The notes beneath the pieces were generated by a model. The model searched no databases. It had not been told where the DNA came from and saw nothing but the letters and a program-made list of their open reading frames with translations. A stretch of DNA of 64,000 nt from NCBI GenBank assembly GCA_947495975.1, contig CANMBE010000005.1, positions 1-64,000 on the forward strand, in the 5' to 3' direction. How positions within the stretch are numbered: the stretch's first letter is position 1; each line of letters opens with the position of its first letter. Origin of the DNA: Ignavibacteria bacterium (GTDB lineage Bacteria; Bacteroidota; Ignavibacteria; Kapaibacteriales; Kapaibacteriaceae). The position numbers and the translations under genes were made by a program. This document shows positions 20,475-31,887 of this stretch, piece by piece.

Positions 20475-21630
20475 GGTGTTGTGTTGTGTGAGAAAGTTCA
20501 GTGTGAAGTCTGCGTGCTACGTCAATCCCAATTGCTTTTGGTACACGCAAGGTTGCCGTGTTTTCTTTGTGACTCGTATGAACGTCACACGAAGCCCGTT
20601 GGTGCAAAGATTTCACAACAATTGTTGCAGCGGGTAGCCACTGAGCGCACTCAATAAACACAGTGGTTAGCTCAACATCGATTTCATCAGTATTGATTAT
20701 GAGAATTGGACCACATTGATCTTGATTATCATCAATGATGGTAGACTCACCATGTGGGTGCTCGGCGCTGGCAATCCGAATGGGAATCCCTGAGAGTGCC
20801 GCAGGCTCGATCATGGTTGGATACAAGAGCTTCAGCCCATGATGAGCAGCGATACTGGCCTGATCGTAACTCAAATGGGGGCGCAGTACCGTTTCTGCAC
20901 AGATTCGCGGATCTGAACTACGTACGCCTTCCACATCTGTGAAAATCACAACTTCATCTGCGCGCAGGAGCGAACCGAGAAGCGTGGCGGTAAGATTTGA
21001 GGACTCCTTGCCCATCGTTGTAGCAGCTCCATCTTCAGTGCGGCCCACAAAACCTTGCACAACAACAATCTTATGCTTTTCGAAGGCCGGAAGAAGCTCA
21101 TGCTCCACTCGAAGTGCTGTTTTTTCTGGCAGGGGGCTAGCATTCCCGTGTTCGGTAGTTGTCACAATGATATTCTGCGCATCTACCCCAGTCACGTCCA
21201 GCCCAGCCTCCTGTAAGACGTCCCTAGCGATGTGAAGCGCCACAAACTCACCAAAAACCAAGATTCGGTCCAAGGTTTTTGCTGTTAGCTGACGGGTTGT
21301 TGAAACCCCGTTGAGGAGCGTTACAAGCTCATGTCGAGCTTCCAGCAGCATCGATTGCACGCCTTCCCCGGATGTACCTACGGGTAGAAGCACCTTTGCC
21401 AGGGCCTCATGATTCGCTACAACGCGGTCAACACGCCCAATGGCTTCAGCCAAGAGCCCCTTTTGAGCAAGTTGGGCAGCAGATTCTAGATCTCTGGTTG
21501 CTGTAGAGAAGGCAGAGACAACTACCAGGGTTTCACCTGTGGGGGCTTCGCGTACGATTTGCACCATTCGCCGGAAGCCTTCTGGGTCCCGCAGCACGGC
21601 GCCGCCAAATTTCATTACGTTCATAGTCAC
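20455..21630 (-). CDS. lysC: Aspartate kinase
   Basis: MNVMKFGGAVL, LVVVSAFS, VQGFVGRTEDGAATTMGKESSNLTATLLGSLLRADEVVIFTDVEGVRSSDPRI, C-terminal ACT region. Confidence 0.93.
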   Translation of the reverse strand: MTMNVMKFGGAVLRDPEGFRRMVQIVREAPTGETLVVVSAFSTATRDLESAAQLAQKGLLAEAIGRVDRVVANHEALAKVLLPVGTSGEGVQSMLLEARHELVTLLNGVSTTRQLTAKTLDRILVFGEFVALHIARDVLQEAGLDVTGVDAQNIIVTTTEHGNASPLPEKTALRVEHELLPAFEKHKIVVVQGFVGRTEDGAATTMGKESSNLTATLLGSLLRADEVVIFTDVEGVRSSDPRICAETVLRPHLSYDQASIAAHHGLKLLYPTMIEPAALSGIPIRIASAEHPHGESTIIDDNQDQCGPILIINTDEIDVELTTVFIECAQWLPAATIVVKSLHQRASCDVHTSHKENTATLRVPKAIGIDVARRLHTELSHTTQHHETSSR

Positions 21631-21746
21631 AAATCTAGCATCTCTTACAGAAGGAGAGGGCTAAGACTTGCACAGAATCTTACATCGCCGTATGTTTGTT
21701 GTTCCCACGGAAACGAACTACACAACCTCAGAACATTGAGGACGAC

Positions 21747-21920
21747 ATGGCAAAGCAGCAAACATTCGGCGACAAATCGAAGAAAAAGGTCGGCGAAACA
21801 AAGATCAGCGTGAAGGTCATCAAAGCCTTCCGCTCAGAAAAGGGCACCGTGAAATACATGGAGCGCTTTGTAAAGGTCGACGACGTTGGCCAAATCGAAA
21901 AGATGGAATTCACAAGGTAA
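21747..21920 (+). CDS. Small basic protein, possibly DUF4295-like, next to ribosomal protein genes
   Basis: MAKQQTFGDKSKKKVGETKISVKVIKAFRSEKGTVKYMERFVKVDDVGQIEKMEFTR; resemblance to DUF4295 is by eye only. Confidence 0.6.
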   Translation: MAKQQTFGDKSKKKVGETKISVKVIKAFRSEKGTVKYMERFVKVDDVGQIEKMEFTR

Positions 21921-21924
21921 TTCG

Positions 21925-22164
21925 ATGAAGAAGGGCATACATCCCGCATACAAGACCATCGACATCGTCATGACCGATGGTTCTACGTACAAGACCCGTT
22001 CGTGCTACAAGGGCGATCGCATGGTTTTAGAAATTGACTCAAAGTCTCATCCTTTCTACACTGGCAAGCAGATGCTTATTGATACTGCTGGGCGTGTAGA
22101 TCGCTTTAACAAGCGCATGGAAAAGACCAAGGCTGTACGCGACGCGAAGTCGCAAGTAAAGTAA
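21925..22164 (+). CDS. rpmE: 50S ribosomal protein L31
   Basis: [64 protein letters not shown]. Confidence 0.95.
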   Translation: MKKGIHPAYKTIDIVMTDGSTYKTRSCYKGDRMVLEIDSKSHPFYTGKQMLIDTAGRVDRFNKRMEKTKAVRDAKSQVK

Positions 22165-22180
22165 ATCAGGAGACTATCAC

Positions 22181-22456
22181 GTGGCTATCCCAACCTCACC
22201 AAATCCCAATACGATCAATTCGCCTTTTCGCCAAAAGCGAAATCAGCCAAAGAAGCGTACAAATCCGCTCAAGAAGTCTCGTTTGATCGATTATCTCGAT
22301 CCGAAATTTTTAGGTCGCTTTACCAATGATCAAGGGAAGATCCTTCCTCGCCGTATCACTGGCGTAACTGCTCTTCAACAACGTCGCCTTTGCAGCGCAA
22401 TCAAGTATGCACGCCACCTGGCGCTGCTACCATTCGTTGCACAGGACACGCGTTAA
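22181..22456 (+). CDS. rpsR: 30S ribosomal protein S18
   Basis: [54 protein letters not shown] start. Confidence 0.94.
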   Translation: MAIPTSPNPNTINSPFRQKRNQPKKRTNPLKKSRLIDYLDPKFLGRFTNDQGKILPRRITGVTALQQRRLCSAIKYARHLALLPFVAQDTR

Positions 22457-22489
22457 GAAGCCCCCTAACTCAAGACATGTTGTTCTAGA

Positions 22490-22515
22490 AAAAGCCTCGA
22501 TTATTCGGGGCTTTT
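22490..22515. terminator. Bidirectional terminator downstream of rpsR
   Basis: AAAAGCCTCG attatt CGGGGCTTTT. Confidence 0.8.
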
Positions 22516-22695
22516 ATCGTTTGGTGCAGATCCTGCAATAGCATGCCTTGGTAGCACCTCGTCTGTTTTTTTTCTGTGAGCGCGTGAATATGAAGGCCGC
22601 TTTTCGGTTGGAACGGAATCGTAAGGATGCGGTGGATCAAACATGACAACGGAAGGAAACATCTGCGTGGGCTTACCAGAGAATCGCGCGCCCAT
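22501..22695 (-). CDS. Possible small hypothetical protein, 64 aa
   Basis: MGARFSGKPTQMFPSVVMFDPPHPYDSVPTEKRPSYSRAHRKKTDEVLPRHAIAGSAPNDKSPE; stop lies in the terminator loop; no family recognised. Confidence 0.4.
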   Translation of the reverse strand: MGARFSGKPTQMFPSVVMFDPPHPYDSVPTEKRPSYSRAHRKKTDEVLPRHAIAGSAPNDKSPE

Positions 22696-22810
22696 TCTTT
22701 GTGGTTGTATACACAAACTGGTAGGCACGCGGTCACGTTCCAAGTGATCTTTACCTGCAACAGCGCTTCGCTCATCAATGAAGATCGCAATCGAACATGC
22801 GTGGTTTACA

Positions 22811-23905
22811 TTACGTTCTGCGGCGCCTGTTCCGAACATAGTCCACAAACATGTCCTTGCCCAAACCATCAAGGGCTGTGTAGAAAGCCCGTCCATGATT
22901 GGCACGAGTGAGATCCTCTACAAACTCCACCAGGTATGGGTCTTGTGCAATCATAAAGGTTGCGATGGTTATGCCATCTCGACGGCATGCAACTGCTTCA
23001 TCGAGGGTTTTATTGACAATCATTTGATCAAGGCCCCAGGAGTTCTTATAGATCTTGCCATTCTCCATCGTGAGCGCTGAAGGTTTCCCATCGGTGATCA
23101 TGAAAATCTGTTTGTTCAAAGCGCGAGACTTGCGCAACAATTGTCGAGATAAGCGTAGACCGTCGCGCGTATTCGTGTGAAAGGGTCCAACAGTCAAATA
23201 GGGAAGATCACGAACAGAAACACGACGTGCTTCGTCTCCAAAAACCACTACATCCAGCGCGTCCTTCGGAAACTTCGTTTGGATCAATTCCGCGAGTGCA
23301 ATGGCAACCTGCTTGGCGGGAGTTATTCTGTCTTCACCATAAAGAATCATCGAATGTGAAATGTCGATCATTACGACCGTAGCACATCGAGTTTGAATCT
23401 CAGTTTCATAGATGCGGATATCATCTTCTCGCAGATCTATTCCATCAACATCGCCCGTGCGCTTAAAAAGATTCGACATTGTTTCGGTGATGTCGATGTT
23501 GGCGGCTTGGTCTCCAAAGGAGAAATTTCGAGTGTCTGACGTTCTTTCAACTCCTGCGCCAGAAAAAGGCGCATCATGATTTCCAACGTCGGTCTTCTTT
23601 AGAGTGCGGAAAATCTCATTCAGAGAGTCGGTTCGCATCATTCGATCACTCTTAGGAGTGGATCTCAGATTTCCATTTTCATCTCTGTCGAGAAATCCCT
23701 GCTGTTGGAGCAGTTGAACAAAATCATCCATAGACATCGACTTCAGCAAACCGTACTGTTCGTCGAGTTCACGCAGGATATCCATAGCCTGTTCTGCGTC
23801 TCCGCTCATTTGCAGCAAGACATAGGAGAATATGTTGAGCATGCGCTCAAGCTCTTGTTCGGCAGTGGTGGAGGTCTCTGTCCAGTTGGAATACACGATC
23901 ATCAT
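22811..23905 (-). CDS. VWA domain-containing protein
   Basis: ATVVMIDISHSMILYGEDRITPAKQVAIALAELI (MIDAS DxSxS), IFMITDGKPSA, C-terminal DYVRNRRRR. Confidence 0.88.
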   Translation of the reverse strand: MMIVYSNWTETSTTAEQELERMLNIFSYVLLQMSGDAEQAMDILRELDEQYGLLKSMSMDDFVQLLQQQGFLDRDENGNLRSTPKSDRMMRTDSLNEIFRTLKKTDVGNHDAPFSGAGVERTSDTRNFSFGDQAANIDITETMSNLFKRTGDVDGIDLREDDIRIYETEIQTRCATVVMIDISHSMILYGEDRITPAKQVAIALAELIQTKFPKDALDVVVFGDEARRVSVRDLPYLTVGPFHTNTRDGLRLSRQLLRKSRALNKQIFMITDGKPSALTMENGKIYKNSWGLDQMIVNKTLDEAVACRRDGITIATFMIAQDPYLVEFVEDLTRANHGRAFYTALDGLGKDMFVDYVRNRRRRT

Positions 23906-23991
23906 GCAATTTACCTCTCCTTTGCGGCTTTTTGTGCCCCTTACCCCTTTGTGATTATTTGCGAACACCCTATATTTGTAGCTCTCCCGAT

Positions 23992-24063
<72 letters not shown>

Positions 24064-24081
24064 CAAGAAAGCTCATTAAAA

Positions 24082-25038
24082 ATGAAAACCGTGGACTCAG
24101 AAATAAAGATCGTCGCGGGAAGGTCAAATCCAGATATAGCACGAAAGATTGCTCACGCAACTCATCGTGAATTGTCTGAGGTGACCATCCGCAATTTTAG
24201 TGACGGTGAAATCTGGGTCAAGTACGAAGAGAACGTGAGAGGTGTAGACCTGTACATCGTTCAGTCTACGTATGCGCCGGCAGACAATCTGTTAGAACTC
24301 TTGATGTTGATTGATGCTGCCAAGCGGGCATCAGCAAAACGCATCACCGCAGTAATCCCATACTTCGGTTATGCTCGGCAGGATCGAAAGGATCAACCGA
24401 GGGTTGCAATAACTGCAAAGCTCGTTGCGAATCTCTTGGTTGAGGCAGGTGCAAATCGGGTTGTAACGATGGACCTCCACACGCCGCAGCTACAGGGTTT
24501 CTTTGACATTCCACTTGATCACCTTTATGCATCTACGGTTACAGTAAGCATTCTAAAGGCCTTGGGTCTACAAAATCTTGCTGTTGCATCTCCTGATGTT
24601 GGGGGCGTTAAAACTGCTCGGGCGTACGCAAAGATGCTTGGTGATGCAGACCTTGTGGTTGTAGATAAGCGGAGACCAAAGCATAATGTTGCTGAGGTCA
24701 TGAATATCATTGGTGAAGTTCAAGGCAAGAACATTATCATCATTGATGATCTTATTGACACAGGCAGTACGTTTGTGTTATGCGCCGAATCATTGAAAAA
24801 AGCGGGTGCGGAGACCATTATTGGAGTCTGTACCCATCCAGTGTTCTCAGGAGAAGCGATAGATCGAATTGCAAACAGCGAAGCTCTTACAAAGCTTTAC
24901 GTTACAGATTCGATTCCGCTTCGAGTGCAAAACCCAAAAATCGAAGTCATAAGTGTAGCTGGATTGTTTGCAGAAGCAATCATCCGTACACATGAAAATC
25001 AATCCATCAGCTCGCTTTTTGAAAAAGTGCAGAGCTGA
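24082..25038 (+). CDS. prs: Ribose-phosphate pyrophosphokinase
   Basis: IVAGRSNPDIARKIAHATHRELSEVTIRNFSDGEIWVKYEENVRG, PYFGYARQDRKDQPR, IIIIDDLIDTGSTFVLCAESLKKAGA. Confidence 0.97.
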   Translation: MKTVDSEIKIVAGRSNPDIARKIAHATHRELSEVTIRNFSDGEIWVKYEENVRGVDLYIVQSTYAPADNLLELLMLIDAAKRASAKRITAVIPYFGYARQDRKDQPRVAITAKLVANLLVEAGANRVVTMDLHTPQLQGFFDIPLDHLYASTVTVSILKALGLQNLAVASPDVGGVKTARAYAKMLGDADLVVVDKRRPKHNVAEVMNIIGEVQGKNIIIIDDLIDTGSTFVLCAESLKKAGAETIIGVCTHPVFSGEAIDRIANSEALTKLYVTDSIPLRVQNPKIEVISVAGLFAEAIIRTHENQSISSLFEKVQS

Positions 25039-25071
25039 TCTCTCACGATACATTCATCGACAGGTATTACC

Positions 25072-25662
25072 ATGAGCCAAATCATCCTCGCAGCCGATAC
25101 ACGTGTACCGGGACAGAACGAATCGAAGGAACTACGCCGTAACGATCGTATCCCAGGCGTGTATTACGCTAAGGGTCAAGATCCGGTTCATTTCTCGGTT
25201 CCAAAGCTTGCTTTACGCCCGGTTGTATACACAGCCGAAGCAAAGACCGTCCGTCTTGAAATTGACGGTAAGGGGCTTATTTGCATCCTCAAGGATGTAA
25301 CCTTTGATCCAGTAACAGACAAAGTGTTGCACATCGACCTCCTAGGCGTAGCCGCTGGTGAGAAGATTGCTATCGAAATCCCCCTACACATTGTTGGTCA
25401 GGCAATTGGCGTCACCCGTGATGGTGGCAGCCTTGAGCACGTGATGCATAAGGCACACGTTCGTGTAGACCCAACAACGATGCCTGAGCACATTGACATC
25501 GATGTAACGAATCTTGCAAAGGGAAGTGCAATACACATCAGTGATCTCGACATCCCAGGTGTTGAATTCACTGGGCGCCCAGATGCCTTGATCGTGGCTT
25601 GCCATGCTGCAAAGGTTGCTACTGCTGAAGAAACAGCTGCAGAAGCCACAAAGAAGGCATAA
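25072..25662 (+). CDS. rplY: 50S ribosomal protein L25/general stress protein Ctc
   Basis: LRRNDRIPGVYYAKGQDPVHFSV, ILKDVTFDPVTDKVLHIDLLGV, PEHIDIDVTNLAKGSAIHISDL; follows prs. Confidence 0.95.
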   Translation: MSQIILAADTRVPGQNESKELRRNDRIPGVYYAKGQDPVHFSVPKLALRPVVYTAEAKTVRLEIDGKGLICILKDVTFDPVTDKVLHIDLLGVAAGEKIAIEIPLHIVGQAIGVTRDGGSLEHVMHKAHVRVDPTTMPEHIDIDVTNLAKGSAIHISDLDIPGVEFTGRPDALIVACHAAKVATAEETAAEATKKA

Positions 25663-25684
25663 GACTACAACTCAGATCGAGTTT

Positions 25685-25716
25685 AAGAAGACCTTCCATT
25701 TGGGAGGTCTTCTTTT
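25685..25716. terminator. Intrinsic terminator downstream of rplY
   Basis: AAGAAGACCT tccatttggg AGGTCTTCTT then T run. Confidence 0.88.
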
Positions 25717-25724
25717 TTTATGGT

Positions 25725-25742
25725 TCACTCAACGTTGAGTGA
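25725..25742. repeat. Perfect 18-bp palindrome TCACTCAACGTTGAGTGA
   Basis: Self reverse-complementary across 18 bp, intergenic between rplY and ispG C-terminal ORF. Confidence 0.95.
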
Positions 25743-25844
25743 GAATTAGTGGATATTCTACAGAAACTGACGATCTCTTTCCACGTAAACGTTTCCACCA
25801 AAAGTTGATGTACAGCATATCCGCGTTGTTTTCGAAGCATGGAG

Positions 25845-26858
25845 CTACGCCCGCTCTATCCACCGAGCGTCTGTCTTGATAATGTCAATGAGTGCATCCA
25901 CGGCGCCTGCTGTTGGAATATTCCGTTGAACAATTTCTTGACCCCTATACAGAGTAATGCGCTCTGGACCTGATCCAACGTATCCATAGTCAGCATCTGC
26001 CATCTCTCCGGGCCCATTTACGATACAGCCCATGATGCCAATCTTTACGCCCTTGAGGTGATCTGTGTGAGACCGGATGAGTGACGTGGTCTCTTGCAGA
26101 TCAAACAGTGTTCGTCCACATGACGGACAGCTAATATATTCGGTCTTGCTCATTCTTGTGCGGGCGGCCTGAAGCACGTTAAATGCAAGCCGCAAGGACA
26201 ATGCGTTGTCCATGTTGCCCTGCGTACCAACAGACAGCATAAGCCCATCACCAAACCCATCAACAAACAATCCACCAAGATCTGTTGCTGCAAACAACAC
26301 AACTTCGTCGAGGGAAGGGGCTTGCAGTACGTGCTCAAAAATGATAGGTGTTGTATTTGCCTGCATCAACATGGCATCGCACGCTGCGCGCATATTCGTG
26401 TAGTATGAACGTGCGTTGCTCGATAGGAGCAGCACGGCAGTGGAATCGCCTGAAAGACGCTGAATCAAGTCTTCGCTAAGCGTAGAAACGTCACAGCGGA
26501 CAACATTCAACACGTTGTGACGAGGAGCTTCTGAGAGATAGTTCTCTACATCAAACAGGGGCACACAGTAGAATTTGTCATCGTGTGTAAGCCAGGTATC
26601 ATAGTCGAGCACTTGCCGTGTGCCTGATGGCGCCATAAATGGCAGTGGTCTACCACCCATATAGAAAAATTCGGCGGACTGATCGCGCATGGTCCACTTG
26701 TCCGTTGCGCCATCATAGTCGTGGCCAACTGACGTCAAATCTTCCATTCTTGTAATGATTGATTGCGAGAGGTTCACAAAAACGCGGGGAACGTTATCGT
26801 GACCAATACTAGCAACAGCACGAGTTGGACGTCTGTGATATGCGTAGGGATTTCTCAT
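25845..26858 (-). CDS. ispG: IspG C-terminal part: insert (A*) domain plus 4Fe-4S domain
   Basis: [26 protein letters not shown]..., [38 protein letters not shown] overlaps upstream ORF stop (ATGA). Confidence 0.9.
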   Translation of the reverse strand: MRNPYAYHRRPTRAVASIGHDNVPRVFVNLSQSIITRMEDLTSVGHDYDGATDKWTMRDQSAEFFYMGGRPLPFMAPSGTRQVLDYDTWLTHDDKFYCVPLFDVENYLSEAPRHNVLNVVRCDVSTLSEDLIQRLSGDSTAVLLLSSNARSYYTNMRAACDAMLMQANTTPIIFEHVLQAPSLDEVVLFAATDLGGLFVDGFGDGLMLSVGTQGNMDNALSLRLAFNVLQAARTRMSKTEYISCPSCGRTLFDLQETTSLIRSHTDHLKGVKIGIMGCIVNGPGEMADADYGYVGSGPERITLYRGQEIVQRNIPTAGAVDALIDIIKTDARWIERA

Positions 26859-27757
26859 GAATATCTCCGCGCCAGTGCTTGAGCCACCGGTATTTCCGCT
26901 TCGGGTTCTTCAGTGAGTGATACTCGAATGGTATCGCCCAGGCCGTCCTCGAGCAAGGTACCAATGCCAAGCGCGCTCTTGACGCGTCCGTCTTCTCCAT
27001 CGCCAGCTTCAGTTACGCCAAGATGCAGTGGGTATGGCTTGAGTTTCTCTTCTTTCAGCCGAGCAACAAGCAGACGGTAGGCTTGTACCATTACAAGTGC
27101 ATTGCTCGACTTCATGGAGAGCACGATGTTTTGATAACCTTCATCGTCTGCTATGCGAAGAAACTCTAAGGCCGACTCAACCATTCCATTCGGGCTATCA
27201 CCATACCTACTCATAATGCGGTCAGATAACGAGCCGTGATTTGTACCAATTCGCATTGCTGTTCCGTACTCCTTGCAAATGCGTACAAGAGGAAGAAACC
27301 TCTCGCGAATACGATCCATCTCTGCCAGATACTGCGTATCTGTGTACTCGATTACGTTGAACTGCTTTTTATCAACGTAGTTACCTGGATTGATGCGCAC
27401 CTTTTCTACAATACGTGCCGCAATCTCTGCGGCGTTCGGCGTGAAGTGAATGTCGGCTACAATTGGTACTGTATAGCCCCTTTCAATGAGACCATCTCGA
27501 ATTGCTTGAAGATTTTTTGCTTCGCGAATGCTCGGTGCAGTGATGCGCACCAGCTCACAACCCACCTTGATCATTCGAATTGATTGTTCGATGGTGCCTT
27601 GCGTGTCCATCGTATTCGTTGTGGTCATGGACTGCACGCGAATAGGAAAGGCAGAGCCAATACCGAAATCACCCATCCTTACATCAATTGTCTCACGACG
27701 ATGATACGTTGTAAGCGAATCGCAATACGAATGGATAGTGATGTCTGGTGCAATCAT
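26855..27757 (-). CDS. ispG: IspG N-terminal TIM-barrel part (4-hydroxy-3-methylbut-2-enyl diphosphate synthase)
   Basis: [105 protein letters not shown]. Confidence 0.95.
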   Translation of the reverse strand: MIAPDITIHSYCDSLTTYHRRETIDVRMGDFGIGSAFPIRVQSMTTTNTMDTQGTIEQSIRMIKVGCELVRITAPSIREAKNLQAIRDGLIERGYTVPIVADIHFTPNAAEIAARIVEKVRINPGNYVDKKQFNVIEYTDTQYLAEMDRIRERFLPLVRICKEYGTAMRIGTNHGSLSDRIMSRYGDSPNGMVESALEFLRIADDEGYQNIVLSMKSSNALVMVQAYRLLVARLKEEKLKPYPLHLGVTEAGDGEDGRVKSALGIGTLLEDGLGDTIRVSLTEEPEAEIPVAQALARRYS

Positions 27758-27758
27758 T

Positions 27759-28688
27759 TTAGAGTTGACGGCTCACTTCAAAGAGTACGCGCTTTTCATG
27801 ATCCGTTAAGCTGTGATAGCCGGCTTGTGAAATCTTATCTAAAATCTCATCAATCACTTCTTGTGTGATTGGTTCACCATCGGCCAAGAACCGAGTTGGT
27901 GTAATTGTTTTCGTAGGTGATGGCGACATGGGAATGACTACGCCGCGTCTATCATCTCGGGACGAGATATCCCGATACTTTGATTCAACGATAACAGGTT
28001 CACTGCGAGGTCCGCCAGTTGAAGGATTGCCCACACCTTCAACAAAACGAAACAACGGTACACCAAACTTTAAGAGTAGCCATCCACCGAGTGCGCCACC
28101 AAGGTGCGCAAAGTGGGCTATGCCATCACCGGTATTCATTAGTCCGGAAACTAAATCCACGCCAGCATAGAGGAGAACAAAGATTCGGGCCGGGATTGGG
28201 AAGAAGATTGGGAACATCATGACTGGCCGGGTAGGGAATGTTAAACCAAACGCCAGCAACACACCCATGATTGACCCAGAAGCACCAACAGTTGGACCTA
28301 GCATCGTTGAAAGTAGAGGGCTAATGCCGATGTGAATCAGACCTGCTGCAACGCCTGCCAAGAGATAATACGTCGCAAACTTGCGCGTACCCCAAAGGTT
28401 TTCCAACTCCATACCGAACATCCAAAGCGCCAACATGTTAAAGAACAGGTGGCCAAGAGACCCGTGCATGAACTGATAGGTTATGAGCTGCCATGGCAAA
28501 AAGCCATTCTCAATTGGCCATAAAGCAAACCATGACATCACTGAAGCGTCGAGAGGGCGTCCACCAAAAGAGAGCCCCATAAGAAAAACAGATTGCACAA
28601 GGTAGATGGCTACGTTGGCAATAAGGAGAAACTTGATAAACGGTGGGAAGACGGTAAAGCCGCGACCCTGGCCAAATGTTTGTGACAT
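27759..28688 (-). CDS. Rhomboid family intramembrane serine protease
   Basis: [42 protein letters not shown] (catalytic Ser), [16 protein letters not shown] (catalytic His). Confidence 0.93.
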   Translation of the reverse strand: MSQTFGQGRGFTVFPPFIKFLLIANVAIYLVQSVFLMGLSFGGRPLDASVMSWFALWPIENGFLPWQLITYQFMHGSLGHLFFNMLALWMFGMELENLWGTRKFATYYLLAGVAAGLIHIGISPLLSTMLGPTVGASGSIMGVLLAFGLTFPTRPVMMFPIFFPIPARIFVLLYAGVDLVSGLMNTGDGIAHFAHLGGALGGWLLLKFGVPLFRFVEGVGNPSTGGPRSEPVIVESKYRDISSRDDRRGVVIPMSPSPTKTITPTRFLADGEPITQEVIDEILDKISQAGYHSLTDHEKRVLFEVSRQL

Positions 28689-28691
28689 GTT

Positions 28692-30946
<2,255 letters not shown>

Positions 30947-30949
30947 CTA

Positions 30950-31531
30950 TCAGCTCTTCTTCACACGCGAGGGGTTTTTCTCAACGAAGTCTTTCCAGGC
31001 CTGGCGCTTTGATGTTGCGCCGCCACGCTTGAGTTTCTCAGGTGGGCCACCGTTAACGGCATGACATATAGCCACCGCCAGGGCATCTGTGGCATCAAAA
31101 AATTCTGGTGTTTCTTCCATGGAGAGAATAGCCCGCACCATGTGCTGCACCTGTTCTTTTGGAGCGGCTCCTCTGCCTGTTACACTGCGCTTCACCTGCA
31201 TAGGTGTGTATTCTATCGGGTCGTGTCCGGCTTGTGCGCAAGCCAACATTGCTACACCGCGCGCATGGGCAAGTTGTGTGAGGGAGAGAACGTTCTTAGC
31301 GTAGAACATTTTTTCAATAGCGCAAACGTTTGGATTTGTGCGCTCGATGACTGCGCTGAGTCGGCTATGGATTTCGCGTAGTCTGCCAGGAAAGGAGAGC
31401 GAAGTGCGCTTGAGCGCAACAACTCCATATTCGACTATAGTCATGTCTGCACCACTGACGTCTATCACGCCATAGCCACAGATCACCGAACCGGGATCGA
31501 TTCCTAGTATGCGCAGGCTCAACGAATACAC
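30950..31531 (-). CDS. ruvC: Crossover junction endodeoxyribonuclease RuvC
   Basis: ILGIDPGSVICGYGVIDV, CAIEKMFYAKNVLSLTQLAHARGVAMLA, FFDATDALAVAICHA; GTG start. Confidence 0.95.
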   Translation of the reverse strand: MYSLSLRILGIDPGSVICGYGVIDVSGADMTIVEYGVVALKRTSLSFPGRLREIHSRLSAVIERTNPNVCAIEKMFYAKNVLSLTQLAHARGVAMLACAQAGHDPIEYTPMQVKRSVTGRGAAPKEQVQHMVRAILSMEETPEFFDATDALAVAICHAVNGGPPEKLKRGGATSKRQAWKDFVEKNPSRVKKS

Positions 31532-31842
31532 CTGACAGTCTTGGTTTTTGATCCATCCTTTAGCAAAGGCATGGATGGACCAGATGCCAATGCGGCCTTT
31601 TGAATCATAACCTGCGTTGTAGCAGGTGAATAGTTCGCCGAGCTTACTGCGCTGCTATGCAGGTCAGCAAATGATGCAACACTCACCAGAACCGTGTTAT
31701 CGTCTGAAGTGGTTGTAGATGCGCAACCGGTCATCCGCAGATAGCCGCGTGGTTCAAATGTGCTCATAGAAAGCAACAGCAAGAAGCCAAGAAGTAGAGA
31801 TAGACGAACCACAATTACTCCCGCAGAGGGGTGCAAATACAT
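31519..31842 (-). CDS. Hypothetical secreted or membrane-anchored small protein
   Basis: MYLHPSAGVIVVRLSLLLGFLLLLSMSTFEPRGYLRMTGCASTTTSDDN...; hydrophobic N-terminus; 3' end overlaps ruvC start. Confidence 0.5.
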   Translation of the reverse strand: MYLHPSAGVIVVRLSLLLGFLLLLSMSTFEPRGYLRMTGCASTTTSDDNTVLVSVASFADLHSSAVSSANYSPATTQVMIQKAALASGPSMPLLKDGSKTKTVRCIR

Positions 31843-31887
31843 AGGCTTAAAACTACGAATAAAGACTCTTCGGTACAACTACGTAGT

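Noticed and set aside
21631-21746. Lysine riboswitch or attenuator upstream of lysC
   Set aside because: The 116-bp gap shows no convincing multi-helix riboswitch pattern.
25685-25716. Regulatory palindrome after rplY
   Set aside because: Hairpin plus T run is an ordinary intrinsic terminator; only the separate 25725-25742 palindrome was kept as a finding.
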